Source: Tautonia rosea (GTDB lineage: Bacteria; Planctomycetota; Planctomycetia; Isosphaerales; Isosphaeraceae). Taken from it: a stretch of DNA of 64,000 bases. How positions within the stretch are numbered: the first letter of the stretch is position 1; each line of letters opens with the position of its first letter. Below are positions 32,067 to 41,100 of the stretch, piece by piece. Location of the stretch: assembly GCF_012958305.1 (NCBI RefSeq), contig NZ_JABBYO010000016.1, positions 62,001 through 126,000 on the forward strand, written 5' to 3'. Made by a program: the position numbers and the translations under genes. The notes beneath the pieces are model-generated. The model did not search any database and was not told where the DNA came from. It worked only from the letters and a program-made list of their open reading frames with translations.

Positions 32067-32501
32067 ATGACCGAACGCAGATCGCTCGTCGAGGGGCTGA
32101 AATCCCGACCCGAGACCGACCGCAGCCTTGAGGAGCAGTTCATCTACGGCAACCGGACGCCACGTGCCGAGGAGCCGCCGAAGACCAGGGCCCGGCCTCA
32201 GCGTCCAAAGGCGGCAAAAGCCCCGACGGCCCCGAAAGGCGAGGAAACACCAAAGGTTGACACCGCAGAGCCGGCGACATCGAAGCCAGCGAAGCAGGAA
32301 GCCGGCACCGCGACCGCTACCCGGCCGGCAGCGATCGTCTCCCGCGTGCCGTTTACCACCAGGCTCCGCGCCGACATGGCACAGGCCGTGAAACGTGCCT
32401 CGCTGGAACGCCAGCTGGAAGGCGTCGAGCCGAATACCGTCCAGGAAATCCTGGAAGACGCGCTCGAGCCGTGGCTCAGGGCGAACGGCTACCTCCAGTG
32501 A
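32067..32501 (+). CDS. ParA-partner RHH-type DNA-binding protein
   Basis: A 144-residue protein in three parts: a short N-terminal helix, a long disordered Pro/Ala/Lys-rich linker (residues 32-95), and a C-terminal ribbon-helix-helix-like segment (RVPFTTRLRADMAQAVKRAS, then NTVQEILEDALEPWLRANGY). This is the ParG/Omega-type architecture of centromere-binding adaptors. The start at 32067 follows GGAGGA. The RepA gene starts within its last codons, so partition and replication are translationally linked. Confidence 0.75.
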   Translation: MTERRSLVEGLKSRPETDRSLEEQFIYGNRTPRAEEPPKTRARPQRPKAAKAPTAPKGEETPKVDTAEPATSKPAKQEAGTATATRPAAIVSRVPFTTRLRADMAQAVKRASLERQLEGVEPNTVQEILEDALEPWLRANGYLQ

Positions 32502-33499
32502 CCAAACCGGCGACCCGCAAGAAGTCCCCGGCCGAGCAGCTGCTCTTCAGCCGCACCGCCGAGCGTCTTCTCGAGGCATCCGCATCCATCCGGAGCGAGC
32601 CGCCCGATCGCATCGACTTCCTGCATACCGTCCAGTGCCAGTGCGGCATCCCCTACCGCAATCCCGGCGATGCGATCCGGGAATGGGACCGGAAGCAAGG
32701 CGGGGCGGCGCTCCGCATCGAGGCGGGTTCGGCCATCGATCCCCAGACCGGGGAATTCGTGAAGCTCGGGCTTCCCTTCGGCGAGAAGCCCCGGCTCGTG
32801 CTCATCCACCTCGCGAGCGAGGCGGTCAGGACCGGTTCGCCCGTGGTCGATGTCGAGGATTCCATGACCGCCTTCGCCCGGTCGCTCGGCGTCGAGACCA
32901 ACGGCCAGCAGCTCCGGTCGCTCAAGGACCAGCTCGCCCGGCTGTCCGCATCGACGGTCCGGATGGGCATGGTGGAGGAGGGAAGGGCCGTGCAGGTGAA
33001 TACCCAGATCGTCACCGCCTTCGACCTGTGGTTCCCGAAACAGCCCGACCAGCGCGTGCTCTGGCCCTCGACGGTGCGTCTCGGCCATGAATTCTTCCAG
33101 AGCCTCGGCCGCCATGCCGTGCCGCTCGATCACCGCGCCGTGGCGGCGCTCTCCTCATCCTCGATGGCGCTCGACATCTATGTCTGGCTCGCCCAGCGCC
33201 TGCACCGCGTACCGGTGGCCAGGCCGCAATTCATCCCGTGGACGGCCGTGTACGAACAGTTCGGCCAGGGATACAAGCGGCTCCGCGATTTCCGCCGGAA
33301 TTTCATCCAGACGCTCAAGCACGTGCAGGCCACCTACCCGGATGCCAGGATGGACCTGAACGAGGAGGGGCTCACGCTGGAGCACAGTCCGCCGCCGGTT
33401 GCTCCGAAGACGGTCAGCATGCCCGGTTTCGGAAAAGGGAGCCACGGTAAGTTGGTCGCGCCCCCCTCCCGGAAGACCGAAAACGAACCCGCCGCGTGA
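32498..33499 (+). CDS. repA: Plasmid replication initiator (RepA, plasmid_RepA_C family)
   Basis: A 333-residue initiator. The core GIPYRNPGDAIREWDRKQG, then KLGLPFGEKPRLVLIHLASE, VDVEDSMTAFARSLGV and the C-terminal winged-helix-like FRRNFIQTLKHVQATYPDA match iteron-dependent RepA proteins of proteobacterial plasmids. The GTG at 32498 overlaps the stop of the preceding gene (GTGA). The last codons include one iteron copy, and further iterons and DnaA boxes follow, so the origin is directly downstream. The element thus has its own replication system although integrated. Confidence 0.9.
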   Translation: MTKPATRKKSPAEQLLFSRTAERLLEASASIRSEPPDRIDFLHTVQCQCGIPYRNPGDAIREWDRKQGGAALRIEAGSAIDPQTGEFVKLGLPFGEKPRLVLIHLASEAVRTGSPVVDVEDSMTAFARSLGVETNGQQLRSLKDQLARLSASTVRMGMVEEGRAVQVNTQIVTAFDLWFPKQPDQRVLWPSTVRLGHEFFQSLGRHAVPLDHRAVAALSSSSMALDIYVWLAQRLHRVPVARPQFIPWTAVYEQFGQGYKRLRDFRRNFIQTLKHVQATYPDARMDLNEEGLTLEHSPPPVAPKTVSMPGFGKGSHGKLVAPPSRKTENEPAA

Positions 33500-33593
33500 G
33501 CCGGGAACCGGGAAAACCCCGCGTCCGGCCGCAGGAAGAGCAGAACTGCGGCGGCTCCGGCTGCTCTGTGGACATCCGGCGGGACAGAGAAAC

Positions 33594-33602
33594 TTATCCA
33601 CG
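33594..33602 (+). promoter_or_regulatory. DnaA box overlapping an iteron
   Basis: TTATCCACG differs at one base from the consensus TTATCCACA. It overlaps the iteron at 33599, so DnaA and RepA may compete or cooperate. Confidence 0.6.
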
Positions 33603-33736
33603 GTAAGTTAGTCGCGCCCCCCACGGTAAGTTGGTCGCTGCCGATCACGGGTTTCTGCGGGTTCCACCACGGTAAGTTGGTCGCACAAACCTATATTATA
33701 TCCTATAATAAAAACCTATAGCTGTGGCACCCTCCC

Positions 33737-33745
33737 TGTGGATAA
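33737..33745 (-). promoter_or_regulatory. DnaA box (consensus)
   Basis: TGTGGATAA is the exact inverse of TTATCCACA. It follows the A+T-rich unwinding region of oriV, the expected place. Confidence 0.75.
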
Positions 33746-34171
33746 AGGATCTGCCCTTCCGGAAAGGCTGCGATACGGCAAGGCGAAAGGCCGGAAACCA
33801 TGGAAGAGGAGCGAATCCGGACCGGAAAAGGGTGGTTCGCAGGCGGTATTTCCGGATGCGTAACGGTTTGAGAGCCTGATTCCGATGACGAGCTGCCGAT
33901 GATCCGGGAAGGAACAGATCAGCGGGATTCGGATAAAACCGCCAGAGAAGGGGCAGGAGAGGCGATCGTGTCCGGGTCAGTCCTTACCAGCCAAAAGGCG
34001 GAGTTGGGTGCTCAGAGAGGCTGAAAATTCGATTACGACCCATTCCATGCACCGGGATCGATCCGTCTGCTCCAGGCGTCGCCCGAAACGCCATCCGGTG
34101 ACGGGGCCACGGTAAGTTGGTCGCGCCCCCATCAGTAAGCTGACCGACCAGGCGTATCAAAGTCAGGCGAC

Positions 34172-34247
34172 CGGCCGGATGCACTCCGGGCGGTTCACCA
34201 TCGTCGATACCGCCAGGCTTCCATGACATCGGCCGGGAAGGGGCAGG
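34172..34247 (-). pseudogene. Relic of the SRAP gene 3' end
   Basis: GGCCGGATGCACTCCGGGCG and then GGTTCACCATCGTCGATACC recur from the end of the SRAP gene (35320-35405). The relic lacks 15 bp between these blocks and has further substitutions. It is a broken duplicate on the same strand. Confidence 0.75.
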
Positions 34248-34284
34248 CACCGCCTGACCCCTCCTGAGGCGGCAGGAATGACGC

Positions 34285-34710
34285 TCAGATAGCAAGACCC
34301 GGCCGGTTGCGGCAGCCGTGCAGGGCCCGGTGCGAATGAAAGAGCCCCTCAATAGCCGGCATCCCGTGCGCTTCTGGATGGCGTTCGGCCCATCCCAGAA
34401 AGGCAGCGATCGCATCCCGGTTGCTCCAGTCTCTGCCGATGCAGAGCATACCCCCGGCGTCCATCGAGCTGATGACCGTTCCTGCGAAGAGCAGGCACCA
34501 GGAGTTGTCGGACCCCTCCGATGGCTTGGCGCAGGAGCCTTCCGGCCTGCAGCTTCGGCAGGCATCGGCCAGTTCCGCCACGGTCGTGTCGTCGCTGATG
34601 GCCTCGCTCCGGGTGATGAGCCAGACCATTGCGATCATCGCCGCCAGCCCAACGGCGATGCCGGCGGCAAAAGCGAAAAGGAGGCGGGTACGAGCAGGAA
34701 AGGTTACCAT
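34285..34710 (-). CDS. Rap1a/Tai-like secreted or anchored protein
   Basis: A 141-residue protein with one N-terminal membrane helix or uncleaved signal (LLFAFAAGIAVGLAAMIAMV). The mature part contains four or more Cys and the pattern of Rap1a/Tai immunity proteins: AELADACRSC, then WCLLFAGTVISSMDAGG, MLCIGRDW, and a final helix-Cys (HSHRALHGC). Rap1a-type proteins neutralise type VI effectors, but here there is no toxin gene beside it. ATG 34710 is chosen as the helix begins soon after. The role is unknown. Confidence 0.5.
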   Translation of the reverse strand: MVTFPARTRLLFAFAAGIAVGLAAMIAMVWLITRSEAISDDTTVAELADACRSCRPEGSCAKPSEGSDNSWCLLFAGTVISSMDAGGMLCIGRDWSNRDAIAAFLGWAERHPEAHGMPAIEGLFHSHRALHGCRNRPGLAI

Positions 34711-34823
34711 GCAGCGACTATAGCAGTGAACTACTAACGAACATCTGAAAAATTCGGGGAAAGATTGACCCCGCATGTTTAACATGTTAAACATATTGAT
34801 GTAATGGAAACAAGGGGACATGT

Positions 34824-35039
34824 ATGCTGGGTGTACGACTGGAGCCGGAAATCGAGCAGCGCCTGACGGCGATTGCGAAGCAAACGGGGCGTAGCAAGAG
34901 CTACTACGTCCGCGAAGCTATTTTGCAGCTGATAGAAGACTGGGAAGACAACGCCGCCGCCATTGAAGCCCTGGAAAACCCGGGGAAGCGATGGACGCTT
35001 GAGGAGCTTGTGGAAGGCCGCGATCTCGAGGGTAAATGA
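34824..35039 (+). CDS. RHH antitoxin (RelB-like) of a RelE pair
   Basis: A 71-residue antitoxin. It opens LGVRLEPEIEQRLTAIAKQT, then GRSKSYYVREAILQLIED, a ribbon-helix-helix. The C-terminal tail is acidic. It overlaps the RelE gene by 4 bp. The typical DUF6290/RelB signature and gene order support the assignment. Confidence 0.9.
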   Translation: MLGVRLEPEIEQRLTAIAKQTGRSKSYYVREAILQLIEDWEDNAAAIEALENPGKRWTLEELVEGRDLEGK

Positions 35040-35302
35040 CCTGGCGTGTTGAATTCGACGACCGCGCACGCCGGTCCCTCCGTAAGCTCAACCCTCATAT
35101 CCAGGAGCAGATTCTGGAGTATCTGCGTTCCCGTATCGCCACCGCAGAGGACCCGAGGCGGTTCGGCAAGCCGCTTTCCGGAAGCAAAGCAGGGCTATGG
35201 CGCTACCGCATTGGCGATCATCGAATCATCTGCTCAATAGCAGATGACAGACTTGTCGTGCTCGTAGTAGCGCTCGGGCACCGCAAGCTGATCTATCAGT
35301 AA
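35036..35302 (+). CDS. relE: RelE/ParE-family toxin
   Basis: An 88-residue toxin. It starts MTWRVEFDDRARRSLRKLNP, has RRFGKPLSGSKAGLWRYRIG, then DHRIICSIADDRLVVLVVAL and ends GHRKLIY. These are the RelE hallmarks, including the terminal Tyr of the mRNA-cleaving type. It is coupled to the RHH antitoxin by a 4-bp overlap. Confidence 0.93.
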   Translation: MTWRVEFDDRARRSLRKLNPHIQEQILEYLRSRIATAEDPRRFGKPLSGSKAGLWRYRIGDHRIICSIADDRLVVLVVALGHRKLIYQ

Positions 35303-35309
35303 ACCGGGC

Positions 35310-35978
35310 TCAGCCCAGCGGCCGGATGCACTCCGGGCGATTGTTCGCCGGCCGGTTCACCATCGTCGATACCGGCCACGCTTCCATTGCTTCGGCAGGG
35401 AAGGGGACGAGGAGGGGCTCAAGCCGTTCCGGTTCCTGAACTTCCTGGCTGAGCCAGAGCCCGTATGCGTCGTTCGCCACGATCACCGGCATCCGGTCAT
35501 GAATCGGCTCCATCAGCGCGTTCGGCTCCGTCGTTATGATGGAGCACGACTCGAACGCACCGTCCGGGCCTTCCCAGTAGTCCCAGAGCCCGGCGAAGCC
35601 GAACGGGCTGCCATCCTTCAGCCGGATGAAATACGCCTGCTTCCGGCTGCCCTCACGCTTCCACTCGTAGAAACCATCGGCGATCACGAGGCAGCGTTTC
35701 CGCCGGAAGGCATGGCGGAAGGCGGGTTTTTCGGCCACCGTCTCGGCCCGGGCGTTGATCATCCGGTTGCCGATGGAGGGGTCCTTTGCCCACGACGGCA
35801 CCAGCCCCCAGCGCATCAGGTCGCACCGCCTGGCTCCGGAGTCGGGATCCCGCCGCACCGCCGCTACCGGCTGCGTCGGCGCGATATTGTAGCTCGCATC
35901 AAACGGCAGCGGGTCCGGGAGCTCGAACGCTTGCGCGATGCGTTCCGGCGATGAGGAGAGGGTGAAGCGTCCGCACAT
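35310..35978 (-). CDS. SOS response-associated peptidase, SRAP family (YedK/HMCES-like)
   Basis: A 222-residue SRAP protein. It starts MCGRFTLSSSPERIAQAF with the catalytic Cys2 that crosslinks to abasic sites in ssDNA. It continues YNIAPTQPVAAV, MINARAETVAEK, ADGFYEWKREG and MEPIHDRMPVI, all key blocks including the active-site Asn, Glu and His. Frames upstream of Met35978 cannot place Cys at position 2, so this start is certain. The gene is divergent from umuD and umuC, and convergent with the RelE pair. A broken copy of its end lies at 34.2 kb. Confidence 0.94.
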   Translation of the reverse strand: MCGRFTLSSSPERIAQAFELPDPLPFDASYNIAPTQPVAAVRRDPDSGARRCDLMRWGLVPSWAKDPSIGNRMINARAETVAEKPAFRHAFRRKRCLVIADGFYEWKREGSRKQAYFIRLKDGSPFGFAGLWDYWEGPDGAFESCSIITTEPNALMEPIHDRMPVIVANDAYGLWLSQEVQEPERLEPLLVPFPAEAMEAWPVSTMVNRPANNRPECIRPLG

Positions 35979-36114
35979 GGTCCTGAATATCGGCAGTGCC
36001 GGACCGGCCTTCAAGGGGGAGGGACGCTGGCCGGCCGGAGAAAAGCGTTGTATGCTTCGCGACGGTCTGGCACGATGTCGACGCCTGTTCACTGCAACTT
36101 CCGGACCGCAACCC

Positions 36115-36549
36115 ATGCCGCAACCGCTTCAGCTCGAATTCTTCAGCCCGTACTCCGCCGGCCCGGTGCCACGGCCGCTGGTGGCGTTTCCGGTCTCGGC
36201 GGGTTTCCCGTCGCCGGCCGACGACCATCTCGAGGGCCGGATTGACCTGAACGAGTACGTGCTCACTCATCCGGCAGCCACGTTCTACGTCCGGGTGAGG
36301 GGCGATTCGATGTGCGGGGCCGGCATCCATGACGGCGATTTGCTCATCGTCGATCGTGCCGCTGAGTATGTGAACAACAGCATCGTCATCGCCCGCATCG
36401 GCGACGAGTTCACCGTCAAGCGCATCCGGGTGAAGGGGAAACGCATCTTCCTGATGCCCGAGAACGAGGCCTACGCGCCGATCGAGCTGAACGGCGAGGC
36501 CGACTGCGAAATCTGGGGCCGGGTGGTCGGATCGCTCCGCAAATTCTGA
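36115..36549 (+). CDS. umuD: UmuD-type autoprotease subunit of DNA polymerase V
   Basis: A 144-residue LexA/UmuD-family protein. The catalytic Ser65 lies in VRGDSM and Lys102 in FTVKRI. The cleavage site is Ala29-Gly30 in VSAGFPSPADD. RecA-stimulated self-cleavage yields the form that assembles with UmuC. ATG 36115 starts at the family border; the open frame reaches farther up into the SRAP promoter. It lies 13 bp before umuC. No LexA box could be identified with confidence in the divergent region. Confidence 0.92.
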   Translation: MPQPLQLEFFSPYSAGPVPRPLVAFPVSAGFPSPADDHLEGRIDLNEYVLTHPAATFYVRVRGDSMCGAGIHDGDLLIVDRAAEYVNNSIVIARIGDEFTVKRIRVKGKRIFLMPENEAYAPIELNGEADCEIWGRVVGSLRKF

Positions 36550-36562
36550 AGGCGGGCATTCC

Positions 36563-37843
36563 ATGTTCGCCCTGGTCGATTGCAATAATTTCTATGCGTC
36601 CTGCGAACGCGTGTTCAATCCGACGCTCCGGGCCCGGCCGGTTGTCGTACTCTCCAACAACGACGGCTGCATTATCGCCCGCAGCCAGGAGGCGAAAGAC
36701 CTCGGCCTGAAGATGGGCCAGCCGTATTTCGAGGCCCGGCCGCTCATCACAAAGCATGGCGTCGCCGTATTTTCCTCAAATTACGCCCTCTACGGCGATA
36801 TGAGCCGCCGGGTCATGGAGACGCTGGAGCGGTTCTCGCCGGGGGTGGAAGCCTATTCCATCGACGAGGCCTTCCTCGACCTGACCCACGTGCCCGCCGG
36901 CCGGCTGATCGAGCACGGCAGGGAGCTTCGCGAGACCGTCGCCCGCTGGACCGGCATCCCGGTCGGTGTCGGGATCGCGCCGACGAAAACGCTGGCCAAG
37001 ATCGCCAACCATCGGGCCAAGCGTGACCCGGAAGCGGCAGGAGTTGCAGCCCTGCCGGACAGGGCGGCATGGCAGCCGGTGCTCGAAACCTTCCCGATCG
37101 AGGATGTCTGGGGCATCGGCCGGAGATGGGCCGCCATGCTGTCGAAGCATGAAATCACCACCGCCGCGGGATTCGCGGCCATGCCCGATCTCTGGATTAA
37201 ACGCCGGACGAGCGTCATCGGCCTGCGTACGGCATGGGAGCTTCGGGGCGAGCCTTGCCTTGAGCTGGAGATGGCCCCTCCGGCCCGGAAATGCCTGATG
37301 GTCTCGCGATCGTTCGGGAAGAAGCTGGAAGCACTAGAGCCCATCGCCGAGGCGCTCACCGCCCACGTTGCCCGCGCCGGCGAGAAACTCCGGGCGGAAG
37401 GCCTTGTCGCCCGGCACTTGATGGTGCTCCTGCAGACGAGCCGGCACGCCGACCCCGGCCGGCGATATTCGGCTACGGCCCAGGCGTCTCTGATGTACGC
37501 GACTTCCACCACGCCGGCCTTGCTCAGAGAGGCTATCCCGGCGCTGGAGCGCATCTACCGGCCAGGCTTCCTGTACGCCAAATGTGGCGTCATGCTGACC
37601 GAGCTCACTCCGGCATCGTCGGCCCAGCCGAGCCTGTTCGAGGGAGGCGACACGCCGGACGACAAGGCGGTCATGGAAGTTGTGGATGGTCTCAACCGCC
37701 GGATGGGGAAGGGGACGATCGCGTTCGGTGGCTCGGGCCTGGCAGGTCGGCCGTGGCACCTTTCCGCACGCATGCGCTCGCCCCGTTTCACGACGCGAAT
37801 CGAGGAAGTGCCGGTTGCAAATTGCCACATCGCAAACACTTAG
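36563..37843 (+). CDS. umuC: UmuC-type Y-family DNA polymerase (pol V catalytic subunit)
   Basis: A 426-residue Y-family polymerase. It has ALVDCNNFYASCERVF with Asp6, YSIDEAFLDLT with the catalytic Asp101-Glu102, an HhH-type segment (WGIGRRWAAMLSKHEITTAAG), and the C-terminal little-finger domain. Length is normal for UmuC. The umuDC pair supports mutagenic translesion synthesis; on mobile elements it raises survival and mutation of the host. No recA or lexA is in the window. Confidence 0.94.
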   Translation: MFALVDCNNFYASCERVFNPTLRARPVVVLSNNDGCIIARSQEAKDLGLKMGQPYFEARPLITKHGVAVFSSNYALYGDMSRRVMETLERFSPGVEAYSIDEAFLDLTHVPAGRLIEHGRELRETVARWTGIPVGVGIAPTKTLAKIANHRAKRDPEAAGVAALPDRAAWQPVLETFPIEDVWGIGRRWAAMLSKHEITTAAGFAAMPDLWIKRRTSVIGLRTAWELRGEPCLELEMAPPARKCLMVSRSFGKKLEALEPIAEALTAHVARAGEKLRAEGLVARHLMVLLQTSRHADPGRRYSATAQASLMYATSTTPALLREAIPALERIYRPGFLYAKCGVMLTELTPASSAQPSLFEGGDTPDDKAVMEVVDGLNRRMGKGTIAFGGSGLAGRPWHLSARMRSPRFTTRIEEVPVANCHIANT

Positions 37844-38157
37844 AGAAACCAGATGAAGGGAATTGAAGACCTAGGGAGATCATGGCATAGTGGATGGGCC
37901 TGAGACAGGCTCCGAACGCAAACCCTTGCAATTTATACGATTACCGATGAGCTTCGACGACACATAATAATCGCACCTTCCTTTCGCCACCTCAGCCTAG
38001 TTTACAGGATGCAAGATGATTGTTGATTGCATTTAACAATTGCTCTTTGTGAACGAGCCGATAGTATCTCTTCCTTAACTATGCGAGATCAGGGATTACG
38101 AACGATGTTCAGTGCTCCACGAGGGCGAGTTCCACACGTTGAAGGTAGGTGGTGAGG
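37844..38157. other. Intergenic region before the restriction-like array
   Basis: About 310 bp without a gene, markedly more A+T-rich than the flanks. It most likely holds the promoter of the array that starts at 38158 and the end of the umuDC transcript. TTGATTGCATTTAACAATTG (38,014-38,033) is the most promoter-like part, but no clear hexamer pair was settled. Confidence 0.4.
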
Positions 38158-41100
38158 ATGTCCAATCCTTTTTTTGACCATCCCATATTGAACTCTCCCT
38201 ATGAGTGCCCGGGCCGTCACTGGGAGCTCGACGAGCATGGCCAGCCCACGCAGAAGATAATCGAGGCCCGCCGGCGGGCCGAGTTCATCACGCCGATTCC
38301 AAAGCCGAAGAAGCGGAAGAAAACCGGCACGCAGCAGAGTTTTGTCTTTGATGAAGGCAAAGGACTTTCGACGAAAGAGCAGCAATACGATCCTACCTCG
38401 ATCATCAACGAGGTCAGAGGCTACGTGGATCGGTGGCGATCATGGCCAAATCCGGGCGATTGGCAGGTAACGCCCGAGACAGCACGCCTCCTTCAGCACT
38501 GGCGACATCATGACTTCTCCGGGCTTCGGCCCTTCTTTTGCCAGGTTGAGGCCGTTGAAACGGCCATCTGGCTGACCGAGGTCGCGCCGCAGTCGAAGGC
38601 AGGCAAACGAATTCTCGATCACCTCGCGGCCGCCAGCAAGGATGCCAATCCCGAGCTGTTCCGCATCGCGCTGAAGCTTGCGACCGGTTCGGGAAAAACG
38701 ACAGTGATGGCGATGCTCATCGCGTGGCAGACCATCAACGCTGTGCGCCGGCCGGGCAGCAGACAGTTCACACGCGGCTTCCTCGTCGTTGCACCAGGCC
38801 TGACCATCAAGGATCGCCTGCGACTCCTTCAGCCGAACGATCCTGACAGCTACTACGCCAGCCGTGAGCTTGTGCCGGGCGATTTGCTCGAAGACATCAG
38901 CCGCGCGAAGATTGTCATCACGAATTACCACGCCTTCAAACTGCGCGAGCGGATGGAGATTTCCTCCGGCGGGCGGGCGTTTCTGCAGGGGCGGGGGGAG
39001 CCGCTCAACACGCTCGAGACCGAAGGTCAGATGATCCAGCGCGTCATGCCCGAGCTGATGGGCATGAAAAACATCATGGTGCTAAACGACGAGGCGCATC
39101 ACTGCTACCGCGAGAAGCCGAAGGAAGAGGATGACGAAGACCTGAAAGGCGACGAGAAGAAGGAAGCCGAGAAGAACAACGAGGCGGCCCGGCTCTGGAT
39201 TTCCGGCCTGGAAATGGTCAAGCGCAATCTCGGGGTCGCCCGCGTCATGGACTTGTCGGCGACGCCTTTCTTCCTGAGCGGCTCGGGCTATGCCGAGGGG
39301 ACGCTCTTCCCGTGGACGGTGAGCGATTTCTCGCTCATGGATGCGATCGAGTGCGGCATCGTCAAGCTGCCTCGCGTTCCGGTGGCGGAGAACATCCCAG
39401 GCAACGAGATGCCCGTCTACCGGAATCTGTGGGAAAACATCCGGAAGGATATGCCGAAGAAGGGGCGAGGGAAGGCGAAGGAGCTGGACCCGCTCAAGCT
39501 GCCGACCCGGCTCCAGACGGCGCTCCAGGCACTCTACGGCCACTACGAGAAAACGTACAGACTCTGGGAGCAGAAAGGCATCAGGGTCCCGCCCTGCTTC
39601 ATCATCGTCTGCCAGAATACCGCGATTTCCAAGCTGGTTTACGACTTCATCTCGGGCTTCCACCGCGAGAACGAGGACGGCACCACGACGCTCGAAAACG
39701 GCCGCCTGCCGCTGTTCCGCAACTACGACGAGACGACCGGCAACCCGCTGCCGCGGCCGAACACGTTGCTGATCGACAGCGAGCAGCTCGAAGCCGGCGA
39801 CGCGCTGGACAGCAATTTCCGTAGCATGGCGGCCGACGAGATCGAGCGCTTTCGCCGCGAGATCGTCGAGCGGACCGGGGACCTGCGTGCCGGGGAAAGC
39901 ATCAGCGACCAGGAGCTGCTTCGTGAGGTCATGAATACGGTCGGTAAGCCCGGCCAGCTCGGCGGCTCGATCCGATGCGTCGTCTCGGTCTCGATGCTGA
40001 CCGAAGGCTGGGACGCGAACACGGTGACCCATGTGCTCGGCATCCGGGCGTTCGGCACCCAGCTGCTCTGCGAGCAGGTGATCGGCCGGGCGCTACGCCG
40101 CCAGTCCTACGATCTCAACGAGGAGGGGCTCTTCAACGTCGAATACGCCGACGTGTTCGGCATCCCCTTCAATTTCACGGCAAAGCCGGTCATCGCGCCG
40201 CCCCAACCGCCGCGCGAGACGATCCAGGTCAAGGCGGTGCGGCCCGAGCGCGACCATCTGGAGATTCGCTTCCCCCGGGTCGAAGGCTACCGTGTCGAGC
40301 TGCCGGAGGAGCGGCTGACCGCGGAGTTCAACGACGATTCCATCCTCGTGCTCACGCCGGATTTGGTCGGCCCGTCAATCACGCGGAACGCGGGCATCAT
40401 CGGGGAGGGGGTGGATCTGAACCTCGAGCATCTCGGCGACATGCGGCCTTCGACGCTCGTCTTTAACGTCACCCAGCGCCTGCTCTATACGAAATTCCGC
40501 GATCCCGGCGAAGAGCCAAAACTCCACCTGTTCGGACAACTGAAGCGCATCACGAAACAATGGCTGGATAACTGCCTGGTATGCAAGGGAAACACTTATC
40601 CTGGCCTGCTGATGTACCAGGAGCTTGCGGACATGGCCTGCAACCGCATCACGACAGGCATCACTCAGGCATTCCTCGGGGACCGTCCCATCAAGGCATT
40701 GTTAGATTCGTATAATCCAACCGGCTCGACCATGCACGTGCGGTTCAACACGTCGAAGGCCGATCGCTGGGAAACGGACGCGACCCGCTGCCATGTTAAC
40801 TGGGTGATCCTCGACAGCGACTGGGAGGCCGAATTCTGCCGGGTGGCGGAATCGCACGAGCGCGTCCGGGCCTATGTGAAGAATCACAGCCTGGGTCTCG
40901 AAGTGCCGTACCGCTATGGCTCGGAAATGCGCAAGTATAGACCGGATTTCATCGTCCTGGTCGACGACGGGCACGGAGACGACGACCTGCTTCACCTCGT
41001 CGTCGAGATCAAGGGCTATCGCGGCGAGGACGCCAAAGAGAAGAAGGCGACGATGGAGACGTACTGGGTCCCGGGCGTAAACCATCTGAAGACTTACGGG

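Larger units (their letters stand above)
33443..34124. repeat. oriV: Iteron-type replication origin (oriV)
   Basis: The 17-bp sequence CACGGTAAGTTGGTCGC occurs at 33443-33459 (inside repA), 33622-33638, 33668-33684 and 34108-34124, and with one mismatch at 33599-33615. An A+T-rich stretch (about 33,685-33,725) lies beside them, and DnaA boxes flank it. This is the structure of an iteron-controlled plasmid origin. No gene lies between 33,500 and 34,284. Confidence 0.9.
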
